A stretch of DNA of 64,000 bases from Diprion similis (GCF_021155765.1 NC_060111.1:10787981-10851980), one strand, 5' to 3'; positions 35,600-47,112 are shown, counted from the first letter of the stretch. The notes: a model not told the origin generated them from the letters alone. Numbers and translations: made by a program.

Positions 35600-36453
35600 G
35601 AGGTATTCCCGAAGAGGCAGCCAAGATTTTGCCTGCTTCAATATGCCCATCGACTCTGAGGCAGTACGATTCTGGGATAAAGCTATGGCATACATTTTGT
35701 ATCGCGCAGAAAATTGATATCTATAATAGCTCAATTTCAAACATTATCAAGTTTCTCACCTATCAATTTGAATCGGGCTCGTCGTACGGTTCTTTGAATT
35801 CCTTTCGTTCAGCTATATCTCTAATCAGAAATGGAGATCTAGGCCAGAATCAGCTTATTAAGAGATTTTTCAAGGGTATACACAATATAAAACCTAGTAA
35901 ACCAAAATATGAGGTGACTTGGGACCCAAGTGTGGTATTGACATATATTTCTACTCTATACCCGAACGAAAAACTAACTTTGGAAAATTTGACCTTCAAA
36001 CTAGTATCTCTACTTGCCCTAGTCACCGGTCATAGGATGCATACATTTGCTCTTATAGAGTTGAGCAATATCAATATACTCACTGACATGATTGAAATAA
36101 GAATTACGAAACGAAAAAAGACATCTGGTCTGAATAAGGTCCAACCAGTACTAAAACTACCAAATTTTGATAAAAACCCGAATATTTGTGTCGCATCCGT
36201 ATTAAAAACTTATATCTCAAGGACTGAGAATATCCGTGGTACTATCAGTAGATTGTTCATTTCCACTAGGAAACCGCATAATAAAATTGTCACATCACAA
36301 ACCCTCAGCAGATGGGTAAAAATTGTATCAGGCAGAAGTGGTTTAGACACGTACATCTTTAGAAGGCTGGACTGGCTCTTTCAGGAGTCAGTGGATAACT
36401 CGGAAACTCCACGAGATGTGTCGACTATTTATATACACAAATCATACCTCTAA
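35596..36453 (+). pseudogene. DIRS tyrosine recombinase, C-terminus damaged
   Basis: Site-specific recombinase that inserts circular element DNA. The N-terminal core-binding part reads STLRQYDSGIKLWHTFC and SLNSFRSAISLI. The first catalytic Arg is in LVTGHRMHTFALIELSNI. The later HxxR motif expected after GLDTYIF is absent. Instead the frame runs through FRRLDWLFQE to a short tail. A faint remnant of the terminal Gly-x-x-Asn-Ser...Tyr segment is visible in another frame near 36395-36440. I infer a small deletion plus frameshift, so this copy is inactive. Confidence 0.8.
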
Positions 36454-37261
36454 AAAATATCGAATTTGAAGGTAAAAATGCCAGCCCTCCAAAAGTCAAT
36501 GATAACAATCTGCTTGAAACCACAGTTCGTCACTCTGTTTCCCTCTTACGACACGCGATCACGGATTCACTCACTCACTTATTTCATAACACCATAGGCA
36601 TAACCGATTTTCACGAACTTTGCAAATTGATTTTAAGTTTCGATGATGTAAATAAATAATAAGTTATCATAAACATTTCACATTGACAGCGTGGCAGTGG
36701 CATGAGGCAGCCATTTTGGTTAAGAGCGGGCAGCGCCATCTGGCTGTTACATTATTAATTAATAACTGCTATACCCAGCGGCCATTTTATTTTATTCATA
36801 TGTCATCGACCCACTTCGCAACTTTATAATATTATACCGGCCGAATACGGATTCAGATCTATACCAAAATCAATAGGGGTCGAGATTTCGATGCCAAAAT
36901 TCTGTGTTTAAAATTTAGATTCGATTCATGCATGCGTTCGGGCGGAATCGTGTCTACAAGGCGCTCTGGCGTTGAGAAGAAGAAGAAGAAGAAGAAAAAT
37001 AATTCTCATTTTCATCATCTTTGACAGCTGATATTGCGGAAACCACTTGACAGATGTCGATCGGACTCTGACACTGACGTTATATCGGCCGGGAGTACCA
37101 GCCGTGTGAATCTCATTCAAAAATATTCACGTGTTCCTGCGATATAACGATATGCTTATACACGGGAAGATAGGGAAGTAGTTAGGCCAGGTAAATAATT
37201 CTCGGCTAGCTTTCGCCTTTAAAGTATATATATAACTTGGCGGCGATTCGCTGCCGCGAAT
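36454..37261. other. Spacer with GAA microsatellite
   Basis: No gene. A (GAA)n run of about eight units lies near 36975-36998. 36700-36740 is a short GC-rich patch. Confidence 0.5.
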
Positions 37262-37476
37262 CTCGATTTCACCTCATTGTTTTCTTTTTGGTCAGAAATA
37301 AATTTTTTTTTTTTATTCATCCATCTTCTTCTTTTCAAGCTCGATATTAATTCTATTCTGTACGTTATTAATATTTCTGCGTCGTGTAGTTCTGTGTTTG
37401 TGTTCCTCGGAAATTCACAATCGGTCACACGTTGTACAGCGTCTCTGTAAATTTCCATTCTCCGCCATGTGGTTGA
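37262..37476. repeat. Orphan fragment of the ~375-bp satellite
   Basis: 215 bp matching the linker and start of the core (CACCTCATTGTTTTCTTTTT through TTCTCCGCC), 10 kb from the array. It ends abruptly at a GAAGTTAGTAACGTTACTG word. Confidence 0.88.
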
Positions 37477-37734
37477 AGTTAGTAACGTTACTGTCACAGA
37501 ATATAAAAAAAAAAATTTTGAGTTTTCATGACTTGACGGCCTTCGAGGAGGTTCAGGCCGGTCCAGTATTGCCTAAATTTCACAAATGAATTTTTGTTTC
37601 AAGTTTACAACCCCTAAAAATGACCCTTGTACTACATGACAAGTCATAATCGTAAAATCGACTTTCTCACACTCATAGGTTGAATAATCATTTTGGAATT
37701 CCACCTCATCAAGTACTTGAAGTTTCGATCGTAT

Positions 37735-38055
37735 CTATGTACCAAAAGCCACCCTTTGCCTGCAACCCCTCATCGCGGGCATGGTTGAATAAATTATATC
37801 TCGGTAACCAAAAATTTGGCCACATTCGGACCACCTCGGAATCACGTCAATATTCAACCTCAATCACCAAAAAAATTTTCATCCGAATCGATGTGTCGGA
37901 AGCCACCCTTTACCTGCAACCCTTTCGTTTAACAAATTAAATAAATCATAACTAATTAACGAAAAGTTTGGCCACACTCGGACCACCTCAGAATTATGTC
38001 AAAATTCCTCCCTTATAACGAAAAAACTTCAATCCGAATCGATGTGTCGATTGCA
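37735..38055. repeat. ~160-bp tandem duplication
   Basis: Two diverged units, each containing AGCCACCCTTTRCCTGCAACCC, AATTTGGCCACAYTCGGACC (first copy AAATTTGG, second AAGTTTGG) and ATCCGAATCGATGTGTCG. Confidence 0.75.
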
Positions 38056-38969
38056 TATTGTACATTGCTATGTATAGTCAATGCCGAAAATAAGTTCAAC
38101 GGAATGGTAATTTATTCCTGAAAAAAAAATTGTAAAACATATAAAATTATCAAATTTTGACGTGATAACGTCTTACAAATCGATGAACACCGGTTGCACG
38201 CACGAAAAAGTTTCACGTTGCGCCTGAGCCCGAGCGTGCAAGCGAGAAAGCGGACCAAGCGATAGAGAGGCACGATCAGCCCAAGCGTCGGCTTGTACAC
38301 TTTTATCTCTCTTCTTGCGTGACATCAGAGATAGCAATTCGAATAGTTCTGCTACTTGAACGCCGCCACGCGAGCTTCTTCGAGAACTTCTACAATAACG
38401 AGTGTTGAATACGAGACAACGTGCTTCATCAATGTTTCTTTATGAATTTATCACGTAAAACTATCGTCCGTGAACCGACTTTACAGACAACCAATTTTTA
38501 AAAATTATTTATTGACAGGATTTCATGGGAAATAAATTAATCTCGCAAGGTCCTGTGATATTCTACGTTAAGTGTGATAGATTTGCCAGAAGAGTGAAAA
38601 AATCTTGAAATTTATTGTAATTGTAGATTCAAGTTCGACCTTGAACAACTTTTGAAAGAAGAGTTTTATCACAAAATGACAATAAAATTTTTTTCTAGCG
38701 CATTCAATTTCCTACAAGAACATGTATTGGCCAATGTCGAAAGATTTCCGATACGTGACTTATAAAATTCACAATCAGACAGAACGAACAGACTGCTTTC
38801 CATGTCCTTTAAATATGGGAAACAGAAAATCTCAATATACGACCTCTAAATATTAATATTAATGGCTAAAATTTAAACGGGCATCTTTCTTCACCTTCCT
38901 CCAGCTTTTACAAAGGGGGGTTTTCAAAAAAACAAGAAAAATTATCGATTTTTGTGAATGACACTGAAA
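38056..38969. other. AT-rich spacer
   Basis: No gene I can support; a minus ORF at 38112-38300 looks fortuitous. Confidence 0.4.
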
Positions 38970-39517
38970 TACAATATAATATATACGCAACGCAGCGAGC
39001 TCGCGGGAGCATTGCCGACGCGTGACGTGACGTTCAATTTTATTATTCTAACCCAGGTATTTTCTCCATAGATTTCTTCTTCTAGTATTGAAATGGAAGG
39101 ATACAGGTATCTGAAAAAGAAAATCTCCATGAATTGTTGTATGTCCCGCGGAAATGGCAGCAAAATAACAAAAAAACCATCCAAAAAGATTGAAAGAAAA
39201 CGTTTTCTCCCAAATAAATTTTTTTTATATCGAAGCGCATTTTTTTATGAACATAATGATTGCAAGGTCAGTCCATTCCGATGAATGCTTTCGGAGATAT
39301 CGATTTTCAAACATAGTGGTGCAACAGTGGGTCACAAGAATGTATATACGTATCTTCAACTCCGCCATTTTTTTAAAAATTTCAAAATCCTTGAAACAGT
39401 ATTTTTTTTTACATAGTACTACGGATATTTTGAATTGCGCGAAGATCCGTGACTCGACGATTATTTTTTGAGTGAAGTGACGTGGACCTGCATATATACT
39501 CGTATTGTAAAATGTAA
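38970..39517 (+). repeat. Interspersed repeat block A (~545 bp)
   Basis: Shares with blocks B and C an ordered set of words: TAATATATACGCAACGC, GGATACAGGTATC, CCATGAATTGTTGT, CCCGCGGAAATGGCAGC, CTTTCGGAGATAT, AACTCCGCCATTTTT, ATTTCAAAATCCTTGAAA and GAGTGAAGTGACGTGGA. It is the most diverged of the three. No coding content. Confidence 0.88.
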
Positions 39518-40029
39518 AGCCTGGAGGAGGTAGGAAACTATTTATAGGTCGCTACCAATTATTGAAATATTTTTAATTTATTCATGTGTGTACGACTTTG
39601 CGGACTGATAGAAATATATGTATATATAAATATGTATCACCTCGTTTTGTGTGTAAAAAAGTCTGATCTTTCCAAATTATGGTTCCATTTTTTGATAGAT
39701 CGTCAACAACAGCCAGAAGACCGTTTTTTTGCGTAAGGACCCTACATTTTCAGAGTAGGATGACCAGAGTGTGGCTCAATTTCTATTTTTTTTTTAAAGA
39801 TTCTTCACAAATTTTTCGAGTAGTACCTTAAAAAAAAAGTTTAACATTGAACCACCCTAATGAAGGTCATATGAAACGTGCAAAATAAACTAGTGTCTTG
39901 GAAAAAATTGGCAAATTTTGTATAAAAAATTATGTCAAATATGACCGGAAAAACCAGTTTTATATACGGATATCATCGGAATTGTACCAACGATATTCCT
40001 CGACTATCATTACATTTCGTACAAGGATT

Positions 40030-40391
40030 TCTGCGCGGTGAAACGCGTGCGGCAGTGTGCTCAGTCACTAGGCTACAGCACACATTGTATTGGCTAACCG
40101 CGCTGCTACACGCGTCTACCGCGCGGGAACGCTCACATTAGTATATTGAAAATAAGGGTAGCGGGCGCTTTAGTCACCGCGCAGCGCGCCGCAACAAACT
40201 TCAGCAAATTGCGTATAACACCGCGTGAGTGGAAGAAAACGGTTGAACAGATCGACAGTTCGTCGCACGCCTGTAAAAACAACGGTCGCGCTTGCAGCTC
40301 AGGATATAATTCTTAGAAGCTTGGTACTCGGATAAGCTGATCGCGTGTATGTTTATATGCTAGCGGACAAAGTGTGATTCCATTAATAAAG
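40030..40391 (+). promoter_or_regulatory. CpG-rich promoter-like stretch
   Basis: The only strongly CG-rich part of this 5-kb area (many CGCG words), ending at a donor-like TAAAG|GTAATT at 40392. It lies just upstream of the 40438 exon. Promoter role is inferred. Confidence 0.3.
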
Positions 40392-40437
40392 GTAATTATA
40401 TAGATAAAATATAGTTGTTAGTGAGAGCGTGGCTACG

Positions 40438-40566
40438 ATGCCGAGTCCTGCGAAGATGGAACACCAGAAAAATAATCCCGCCGACCACAAGGCACTTGCC
40501 CGAATAATTGCATCACACGTGTCTTCGTTCAATGAAGTGAACATCAGCTCGTCTTTGGTAAAGCAG
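40438..40566 (+). CDS. Possible coding exon of unknown gene
   Basis: ATG at 40438 opens 43 codons (MPSPAKMEHQKNNPADHKAL, ending SSSLVKQ) to a good donor CAG|GTAAGA. An acceptor-like TTGTTAG lies just upstream. The downstream YqaJ-like ORF at 42787 could be a later exon of the same gene, but the phases do not match directly, so another exon would be needed. I do not recognise the peptide. Confidence 0.3.
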
Positions 40567-41307
40567 GTAAGAGAATATTATTACTTCGAATTACAAATGC
40601 CGATAATTCATTCTCAAAGACGGAGAGAGTAAGCTATCGTTGTCGAAATCATCCTTTGTCTATACACTGATCAAACACGTGTGCGTATGAGGAGATGCCA
40701 GATCGCGCGCGTGGCTACCAAATCTCACACATAATACAGGCCTTAGTTAAAGGCTTGCATTTTTTCTACTGTACTCTTGAAAAAGTAAATATTAGTTACT
40801 TTCCTTTATCAATGCATTGTATTGTAACTTCGGAAAGTTAAAAGAAGGGTTTGTGAGCATAATTGAGCGAAGAATCAGTCAGTGAAAATGTATGTGAGGT
40901 AAAATGTTCTTATTTGTAAATGCGACTTTCTATTTAATTTAACACCCAAAAGGAGACTATTTCAACAAGAATACTGGTTGACGCAGCAACCTTATTCATT
41001 TTAAGACATAAGAAAGCTTACAGTTATTTTATCTTTGATGACTACAAGATCACCAGAGAAAAAGGTGATAGTAGTCTGATCAACAAGCACCTTTTTGAGA
41101 AATTCCCGTTATAGTGCTTCTGGGATTATGGTTGAGGCGTCATTCGATTCGCAATGCGTCCAGAAACGTTTTGAAAAATTCACGATGGGGAAAACAAATT
41201 GCAACATTCAGAAACAATTCAGTAAAAAAAAGTGATAACGCATTTTTATTCATATATCTGAATGGTACACATCACTTTTTTCATTCCTTAAAATTCATAT
41301 TAAGTGG

Positions 41308-41872
41308 TTACATTTTGTTTTTGTACGAGTATATGAGCGGATCCACGTCACTTCACTCAAAAAAAAACCGTCAAGTCACGGATCTTTGCGCCATTTGAAA
41401 TATCCGTAGTATTATGTAAAAAAAAAAATAATTTCAAGGATTTTGAAATTTTTTCAAAAATGGCCGAGTTCGAGCTATGTAAAGTTTTGTATATCACTGT
41501 TGCACTGCTATGTTTGAAAATTCATATCTCCGAAAGTATACATCGGAGCGGACTGATCCTGCAATCGAGCTGTTCGTAAAGGAATGCGCTTCGATAAAAA
41601 AAAATTTATTCGGGAAAAAAAAATTTCTTTCAATATTTTTTTACCGTTTCTTTTTTTGATTTCGCTGCCATTTCCGCGGGACTAACAACAATTCATGGAG
41701 ATAGTTTTTTTCGGATACCTGTATCCTTCTTCTTTAATCGAAAAAAAAAAATTGATGGAGAAGTTACTAGGGCCGGAGAAAAAAAATGAAACGTCTCGTC
41801 TCGCGTCACCGCGCGCGCCGATCACGTCAGCGCTACTCTCGCGAACTCGGTGTGTTGCGTATATTATATTAT
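41308..41872 (-). repeat. Interspersed repeat block C, inverted relative to A and B
   Basis: The reverse complement of block B, high similarity throughout. With B it forms an inverted pair of ~545-565 bp arms enclosing 1.5 kb. Confidence 0.9.
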
Positions 41873-42777
41873 ACCTCTCACACACTTTCCTCCTCCGCCA
41901 CACTTCTTTCTGCACGAGCGGTAGCTATCTCCAGCAGCATATGCGATGGGGCTTTCCATCCATTATCGTCCACGTTTGACCTCAACATTTTTTCCTTAAT
42001 CAATTTTTTTTGATACGTTGTAGAACTATATTAAAAGATGATCTGTGATTGTGAAATTTTCTTTAGCAAACGGTTTTTTTTTAAGTAAATAAGTATATTG
42101 GTCATTGAAATTAGATTTAGAAAACTACATTTTTTATTTCGGTTTATAACAACATTAACAAATGACAGATTTTCTTCCATTGTTAAGAATGGATATAGAA
42201 TGTGAAACTAATAATATATTATTGGTGGAGACTATTTCATCTTTAAGAACAAGCATGAAATTTTGAACTAATAAAACTTATAGATGAAAAACAATTAAAT
42301 AAAAAATGACTTGCACGTGATTCTCTAAAAATGTTGATGCAAGATTTTAAATTATACATGATTAAAATTTAGCATGTTTGTTTCGATTTTTATTTATGCT
42401 AGTTTTAGTATGTATATTACTTAAAAACATCTCACATCGTTAACACAGTAATGAATATTGAGTACTGCATGTTTTGATTTGCAGCTTCTGTTTGTGTATG
42501 TATGTTTGTGTACATTTTTGCGTGTATTTTCTCGATCCTTATGTTCTCTTTCTAATAGGAACTGATTGTTTTTTAGGTAAGCCTAGATCGTTTGATAAGT
42601 AGAACAAAATGTACCTGCCAGGCTGGTTTATCGGTTTGAGGTTGCAAACATGTAGCAGCGGTCTGCATTTTCATAAATAATAAATGCTCGCAATCAAAAA
42701 CTGATCAGCCGCAATGTTGGAATCGGCCTAGTCAGAGCCAAGTTGATAAATATAATAAAGGCTGCACTATTGTTAAA
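41873..42777. other. Spacer inside C/B inverted pair
   Basis: AT-rich, no gene seen; it ends at TTTTCAG (42780-42786), a possible splice acceptor overlapping the start of the next ORF. Confidence 0.4.
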
Positions 42778-43387
42778 ATGTTTTCAGATAAGGAACAATT
42801 GATTGATTGTAACGCGACGTATACATTTAACGACGTCCAAAATGTACCGCATGAGATGGCAAATTCTTTGTTTGGCCAATACTTGGAATATGAAACAGCT
42901 ATTGAACCGCTAAGAAAAACTGCGAGAGAGGAAGAGAAAAAAAGAAAAGAACGGGCATATAATATTCTGGATCAAATTTATAGCTTACAAGAATCGAGAC
43001 GCGATTATAGGTACTACGAAATTTCGTCAGTCGATGATTTAAAGATGCGACTGAAAAAATCTACGTGCCCTCGTGAATTGCAATCGAAGTACGAAGAAAA
43101 TATTGTAGCAAACAGGAGTGAGTGTTTGACTATTAGCGTATTATCTGAAGGTCAATCAGATTGCTTCCAATGGTTTGAAGAAAGAGCAAAACGAATTACA
43201 TGCTCCAACAAAGCTCACCGTACAAAAACGAGGCGAGAGGCATTCGAATCTTTGGCGACACAATTCAAAAAGACTAAATTTGATGGCAAAATGACAGAAG
43301 CTATTAAATATGGTCTTGAAACAGAGCCGGATGCAAGAAAGTCTTTTGAAGAGCAAACTGGATTGAAAGTCAATTTAGTAGGGTTAA
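42778..43387 (+). pseudogene. YqaJ-like (PD-D/ExK) nuclease domain, truncated by repeat B
   Basis: An ORF of about 203 genuine codons. The second half matches the YqaJ/lambda-exonuclease-like recombinase pattern: CFQWFEERAKRITCSNKAHR, then AIKYGLETEPDARKSFEEQTG and LKVNLVGL. The Glu in the GLETEP segment is the first acidic active-site position of the family. The rest, including the second acidic residue and the ExK, would follow but is missing: sequence turns into repeat block B after VGLN (about 43385). The N-terminal part has a charged helix (EEEKKRKERAYNILDQI). A splice acceptor at 42786 could start the exon. Such domains process DNA ends; its role here is unknown. Confidence 0.65.
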
Positions 43388-43930
43388 ATATAATATACGC
43401 AACACACCGAGTTCGCGGGAGTAGCGTTGACGTGGATCGGCGCGCGCGGTGACGCGCGACGAGACGTTTCATTTTTTTTCTCCGGCCCTAGTAACTTCTC
43501 CATCAATTTTTTTTTTTTCGATCAAAGAGGAAGGATACAGGTATCCGAAAAAAATTATCTCCATGAATTGTTGTTAGTCCCGCGGAAATGGCAGCGAAAT
43601 CAAAAAAAGAAACGGTAAAAAAATATTGAAAGAAATTTTTTTTTCCCAAATAAATTTTTTTTTATCGAAGCGCATTCCTTTACGAACAGAACGATTGCAG
43701 GATCAGTCCGCTCCGATGTATACTTTCGGAGATATGAATTTTCAAACATAGCAGTGCAACAGTGGTATACAAAACTTTACATAGCTCGAACTCCGCCATT
43801 TTTGAAAAAATTTCAAAATCCTTGAAATTGTATTTTTTTTTCACATAATACTACGGATATTTCAAATGGCGCAAAGATCCGTGACTTGACGGTTTTTTTT
43901 TGAGTGAAGTGACGTGGATCCGCTCATATA
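43385..43930 (+). repeat. Interspersed repeat block B
   Basis: Inverted near-copy of block C. Its end (GTGGATCCGCTCATATA) runs into an expanded TA/GAGCGG microsatellite at the place where block A has CATATATACTCG. Confidence 0.9.
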
Positions 43931-44002
43931 TATATATATATATATATATATGAGCGGATATATATATATATGTATATATATATATATGAGCGGATATATA
44001 TA
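43927..44002. repeat. (TA)n / TGAGCGGATATA minisatellite, left part
   Basis: TA runs punctuated by TGAGCGG twice in this stretch. The same pattern continues between the two Gypsy elements at 48986-49025 and after the second at 53905-53976. Confidence 0.9.
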
Positions 44003-44328
44003 TGTAATATGTTATTCTTATCCCGTTTTGAGGTTAGAATAAAGGCTCAACTGCGTTTCTCTGTAGAATCAAAAGTTTTTTTTATTTACACTATGTACAA
44101 TATGGTTCATTTCCTTAAATCTTACCTGTAGAATCAAAAGAAACAACATTTAAAGCTGTTATTCCAATCGGTGTATTTCCTTTTACAGTTTTAATTCCTA
44201 CAGGTTTTACTCTGCGATTTTCTCGTTCTGTTTACTTTCTGTCTTCCTCCTCCTAACGTCGGTAACATAGATCGCAACCGTAAGAGAAGCGGCGATACGA
44301 GTAGACGAGAGTCGCGATTTTCTTTACA
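44003..44328 (-). repeat. Gypsy B 3' LTR
   Basis: On the minus strand TGTAAAG...ATATTACA. Contains the 11-mer complementary to the leader at 44141-44151. Confidence 0.95.
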
Positions 44329-44343
44329 TCTCCCCCCCCCCCC
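44329..44343 (-). promoter_or_regulatory. Gypsy B polypurine tract
   Basis: On the minus strand a run of twelve G followed by AGA lies directly against the 3' LTR; this primes plus-strand DNA synthesis in this family. Confidence 0.88.
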
Positions 44344-44384
44344 GCGAAGTGGAACGATTACGCGTGATGTTTTAAAGCGGTCGT

Positions 44385-45845
44385 TCAGCTTTCATCTAAC
44401 ACTGGCGTTAGCTTTGTAATATGGAAGAGGTTCGATTCCGACTTCTTGTGCCCAGTGTCGATTTCGTAGATTGAATTTGAAATCCTCTTTTGTATTTTAT
44501 ATGGTCCGACCCTCAGTTCATCCAGTTTTCTCCTATTTAGTCGATTCCCATTTTCCACGTAGACTCGGTCTCCCATTTTTAACTGTAATTCTTTTCGATG
44601 CCGATCAAAGTTCCTTTTATTGTAGTTGTGTGACTTGATCGTGTGTCTCAAAGCTAGTTTCCTATCTCTCTTCAGATCATCATTTGTACCTTTTGATTTT
44701 AATTCCTCCGGTAGAATATTTACATTTTCACCTTCCAGTAGGTATTTTGGCGCGAATTTTGTGATTGTGTGATCCGTTTTGTTATACTTTTCTACACACC
44801 TTTGTGCGATGGTCGTCCATGCGATTTTCTTCGTACTTTCGTTTATTTCGCATCGTATTTTGTTAATTAAAGTTTGGTTTAACCTTTCGTTGAGGCCATT
44901 TGAAAACGGTGCATCAACAGCGGTAAAGACCATTTTGGTGTTTTTCTCTTTCAGAAATTCTTTGAATTCTTTCGAATTTATGCCCGGATATTGATCCGTT
45001 AGTATCATGTTGATATTGTAACTTTGTGTCACCATCTCGGTTAATTTTATGAAGTCCTTGGAATTTTGGTTTCTTGATGTCAAGATATAAGCGTATCTCG
45101 TGAAATGGTCCACCAAAAGATGCAAATATTTCTTTGTTGACCGAGATCCGCCAAAACCTCCAATCGTGTCAATGGATACGATTTCAAAGGGATATTTCGC
45201 TGGACCCAAGTGTGACATTAAACCGTATTTAGATTTTCTTCTTGATTTGTTCTTAGTACAAATCTCACAATTATCACATATTTTTTTTATGTTTGCTATG
45301 AGGTTTTTCGCTGTATAGAACGGTGTTATTTTATTCAGTGTTTGAGTTCTTCCGATGTGACAGTACGTCTTGTGTACTTTTTCTATTAGGTTTCTACTGA
45401 ACTCTTCCGATAGGACGATTTTCTCTCTTTTTCTTGTTTTTTTATAGTAGATTTCATTTTTCATTGTCAGTGTATCTTTTCGTTGTTTATTTAGATTTTT
45501 GTGTTGGTCGTTCTTTATATCTACTAGATGAATTAGATTAACTACCTTCAAGAAATCCTCTGCATTCTCGTAGGGTTCCAGAACCGGGTTTCTGCTTAAG
45601 GAGTCTGCTTCGTGGTTTAATTTCCCTGGGTTATATTTTATTTTTATATTATATTGCGATAAGTAGTATGTCAAATCCCCTAGTTCTTCATCCGTCCTGG
45701 CTTTTATGTTCATGTGTTCCAAGGGTTTGTGGTCGGAATATATCGTAAATTCTTTTTCCATTAACCAATGTTGCCAGTATTTGACGGCTTCTTTTATCGC
45801 CAAACATTCTAGGTATATCGCTCTCCTTTTTTTTTGGGTTTCAGT
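44385..45845 (-). CDS. Gypsy B RNase H end and integrase
   Basis: Continues the pol frame after an in-frame TAA. RNase H part: IYSDHKPLEHMN. Integrase follows with an HHCC finger (HKTYCHIGR...CDNCEIC) and a D,D,E core: SIDTIGGFGG, LTDQYPGINS, PFSNGLNERLNQ. The C-terminal part has GDRVYVENGNRLNRRKLD...GPYKI. It ends LTPVLDES shortly before the polypurine tract. It is closely related to Gypsy C pol. As a polyprotein piece its own start at 45803 is not meaningful. Confidence 0.88.
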   Translation of the reverse strand, partial: TETQKKRRAIYLECLAIKEAVKYWQHWLMEKEFTIYSDHKPLEHMNIKARTDEELGDLTYYLSQYNIKIKYNPGKLNHEADSLSRNPVLEPYENAEDFLKVVNLIHLVDIKNDQHKNLNKQRKDTLTMKNEIYYKKTRKREKIVLSEEFSRNLIEKVHKTYCHIGRTQTLNKITPFYTAKNLIANIKKICDNCEICTKNKSRRKSKYGLMSHLGPAKYPFEIVSIDTIGGFGGSRSTKKYLHLLVDHFTRYAYILTSRNQNSKDFIKLTEMVTQSYNINMILTDQYPGINSKEFKEFLKEKNTKMVFTAVDAPFSNGLNERLNQTLINKIRCEINESTKKIAWTTIAQRCVEKYNKTDHTITKFAPKYLLEGENVNILPEELKSKGTNDDLKRDRKLALRHTIKSHNYNKRNFDRHRKELQLKMGDRVYVENGNRLNRRKLDELRVGPYKIQKRISNSIYEIDTGHKKSESNLFHITKLTPVLDES

Positions 45846-47112
45846 TTATTTTTTTGAGAAATAAGCCACTGGCTTACTATTTCCATTTTCATCCTTTTGT
45901 TTTAGTACAGCTCCCACTCCTTTAATGCTTGCGTCTGTGTAGATGTCAATTTCAGCTTCTGGATCGAAAATTTTCAAAACTGGTTCTGAACACATTAATG
46001 TCTTTATTTTGTCAAATGCCTCTTGACAAGTTTCTGACCAGTTGAATGGTACTTCTTTCCTTAGTAGGTTGTGAAGTGGATCCAGAGTTATTGCAATGTG
46101 TGGTATGAATTTGTGGTGAAAATTTATTTTTCCCAGAAATTGACGTATATTTTTTCTCGTTTCCGGAGCTGGAAAATTCTTAACGGCCGTTAAATAATCC
46201 TTCAGAGGCTTGACTGAGTTATTTTCTATTCTGTGACCCAGGTAATTTGCATGATTCTGTGCGAAATTGCATTTTGAAAATTTCAGTCTAAATCCTTCAG
46301 TTGATATTGCCTTCAATAGTCTCGACAAATGCGTGATGTGTTCTTCAAAAGTTTTTGAAAAAACTATGATGTCGTCTATGAAGTTTACCGCAAATCCAGA
46401 GAGCTTGTTTCTCCGTATAATATTGCTCAGTATTCTTTGGAAGATCGCTGGAGCCGTTTTTAGACCAAATGGGAGGCACGTCCATTGGTAGTGACCTTCC
46501 TGTGTAGCAAATGCGGTTTTTTCTCTGTCTTGGATCTTCAGAGGGATCGACCAAAATGCAGAATTGATGTCCAACGTTGTAAAGTACTTGCTATTTACAG
46601 TTTTACCCATCAAATCTTCAATTAATGGGAACGGTTGTGATTGAGGAACAATGATTTTGTTCAAGTCTCTAAAGTCTATACATAGTCTCGATCTTCTTCC
46701 CTCTTCTTTTTTATATGCCAGAGTGACCGGGGCAGCAAATGGGCTGCATGATTCCTCGATCAGATTTTTCTCCAATAGCTTTGCTATTTGGTTTTCTATT
46801 TCTTTCCTATCTTCCATTGTGCATCTATATGGGCGTTTGTAACAGTATCTGTCTACCGTGAGATCAATATGAGCTTCATAGTCTTTTACCCTGCCAATGT
46901 CATACTTGTCTTTCGCAAATACTGATTTGTATTTATCTATCAGTTCTTCAATATCTAGTTGTTGTTGTGAACTTAGGTTATTTATTGAGATTTCAAATTC
47001 CTCATGGTTTATGTGTTCATTGAAATTTACTTCGTGTTTGTTCACAGGTTTGTTTTCTGGTTCTTTACCTAGTACATCAGGAATTTCGACCCTTTCTCTC
47101 TCTATATCTTCT
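45846..47112 (-). pseudogene. Gypsy B reverse transcriptase, shifted and with a nonsense codon
   Basis: RT with LTVDRYCYKRPYRC, a SRLCIDFRDLNK box, FTTLDINSAFWSI, FGLKTAPAIFQ and the catalytic NFIDDIIVF, then FLGKINFHHKF and the start of RNase H (DIYTDASIKGVG). The frame is open upstream to an 18-base A run (plus strand T at 47112-47129), where protease reads in a different register. One more base (or two fewer) there would join them. It ends at TAA 45846-45848 in SKK-stop-T, where Gypsy C has Leu, so a single-base nonsense. Confidence 0.88.

Larger units (their letters stand above)
32200..36453 (+). mobile_element. DIRS-type tyrosine-recombinase retrotransposon (decayed)
   Basis: Gag-like RS-rich ORFs, then reverse transcriptase, RNase H with a following methyltransferase-like region, then a tyrosine recombinase instead of an integrase. 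This order defines DIRS-like elements. There are no LTRs. I looked for inverted or split direct terminal repeats in 31930-32200 and 36460-36900 and found none I trust, so the ends may be lost. Gag has a stop, the RT/RNase H border is frameshifted, and the recombinase C-terminus is damaged. Confidence 0.88.

Noticed and set aside
36460..36900. Terminal repeats of the DIRS element
   Set aside because: Compared with 31930-32200 in both orientations; no match long enough to trust.
41695..42013. Plus-strand ORFs in block C as genes
   Set aside because: Repeat blocks A, B and C are non-coding; the frames are not kept among copies.
40438..43387. Direct splicing of the 40438 exon to the YqaJ-like ORF
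   Set aside because: Phases do not match (0 versus 1), so at least one further exon would be needed.
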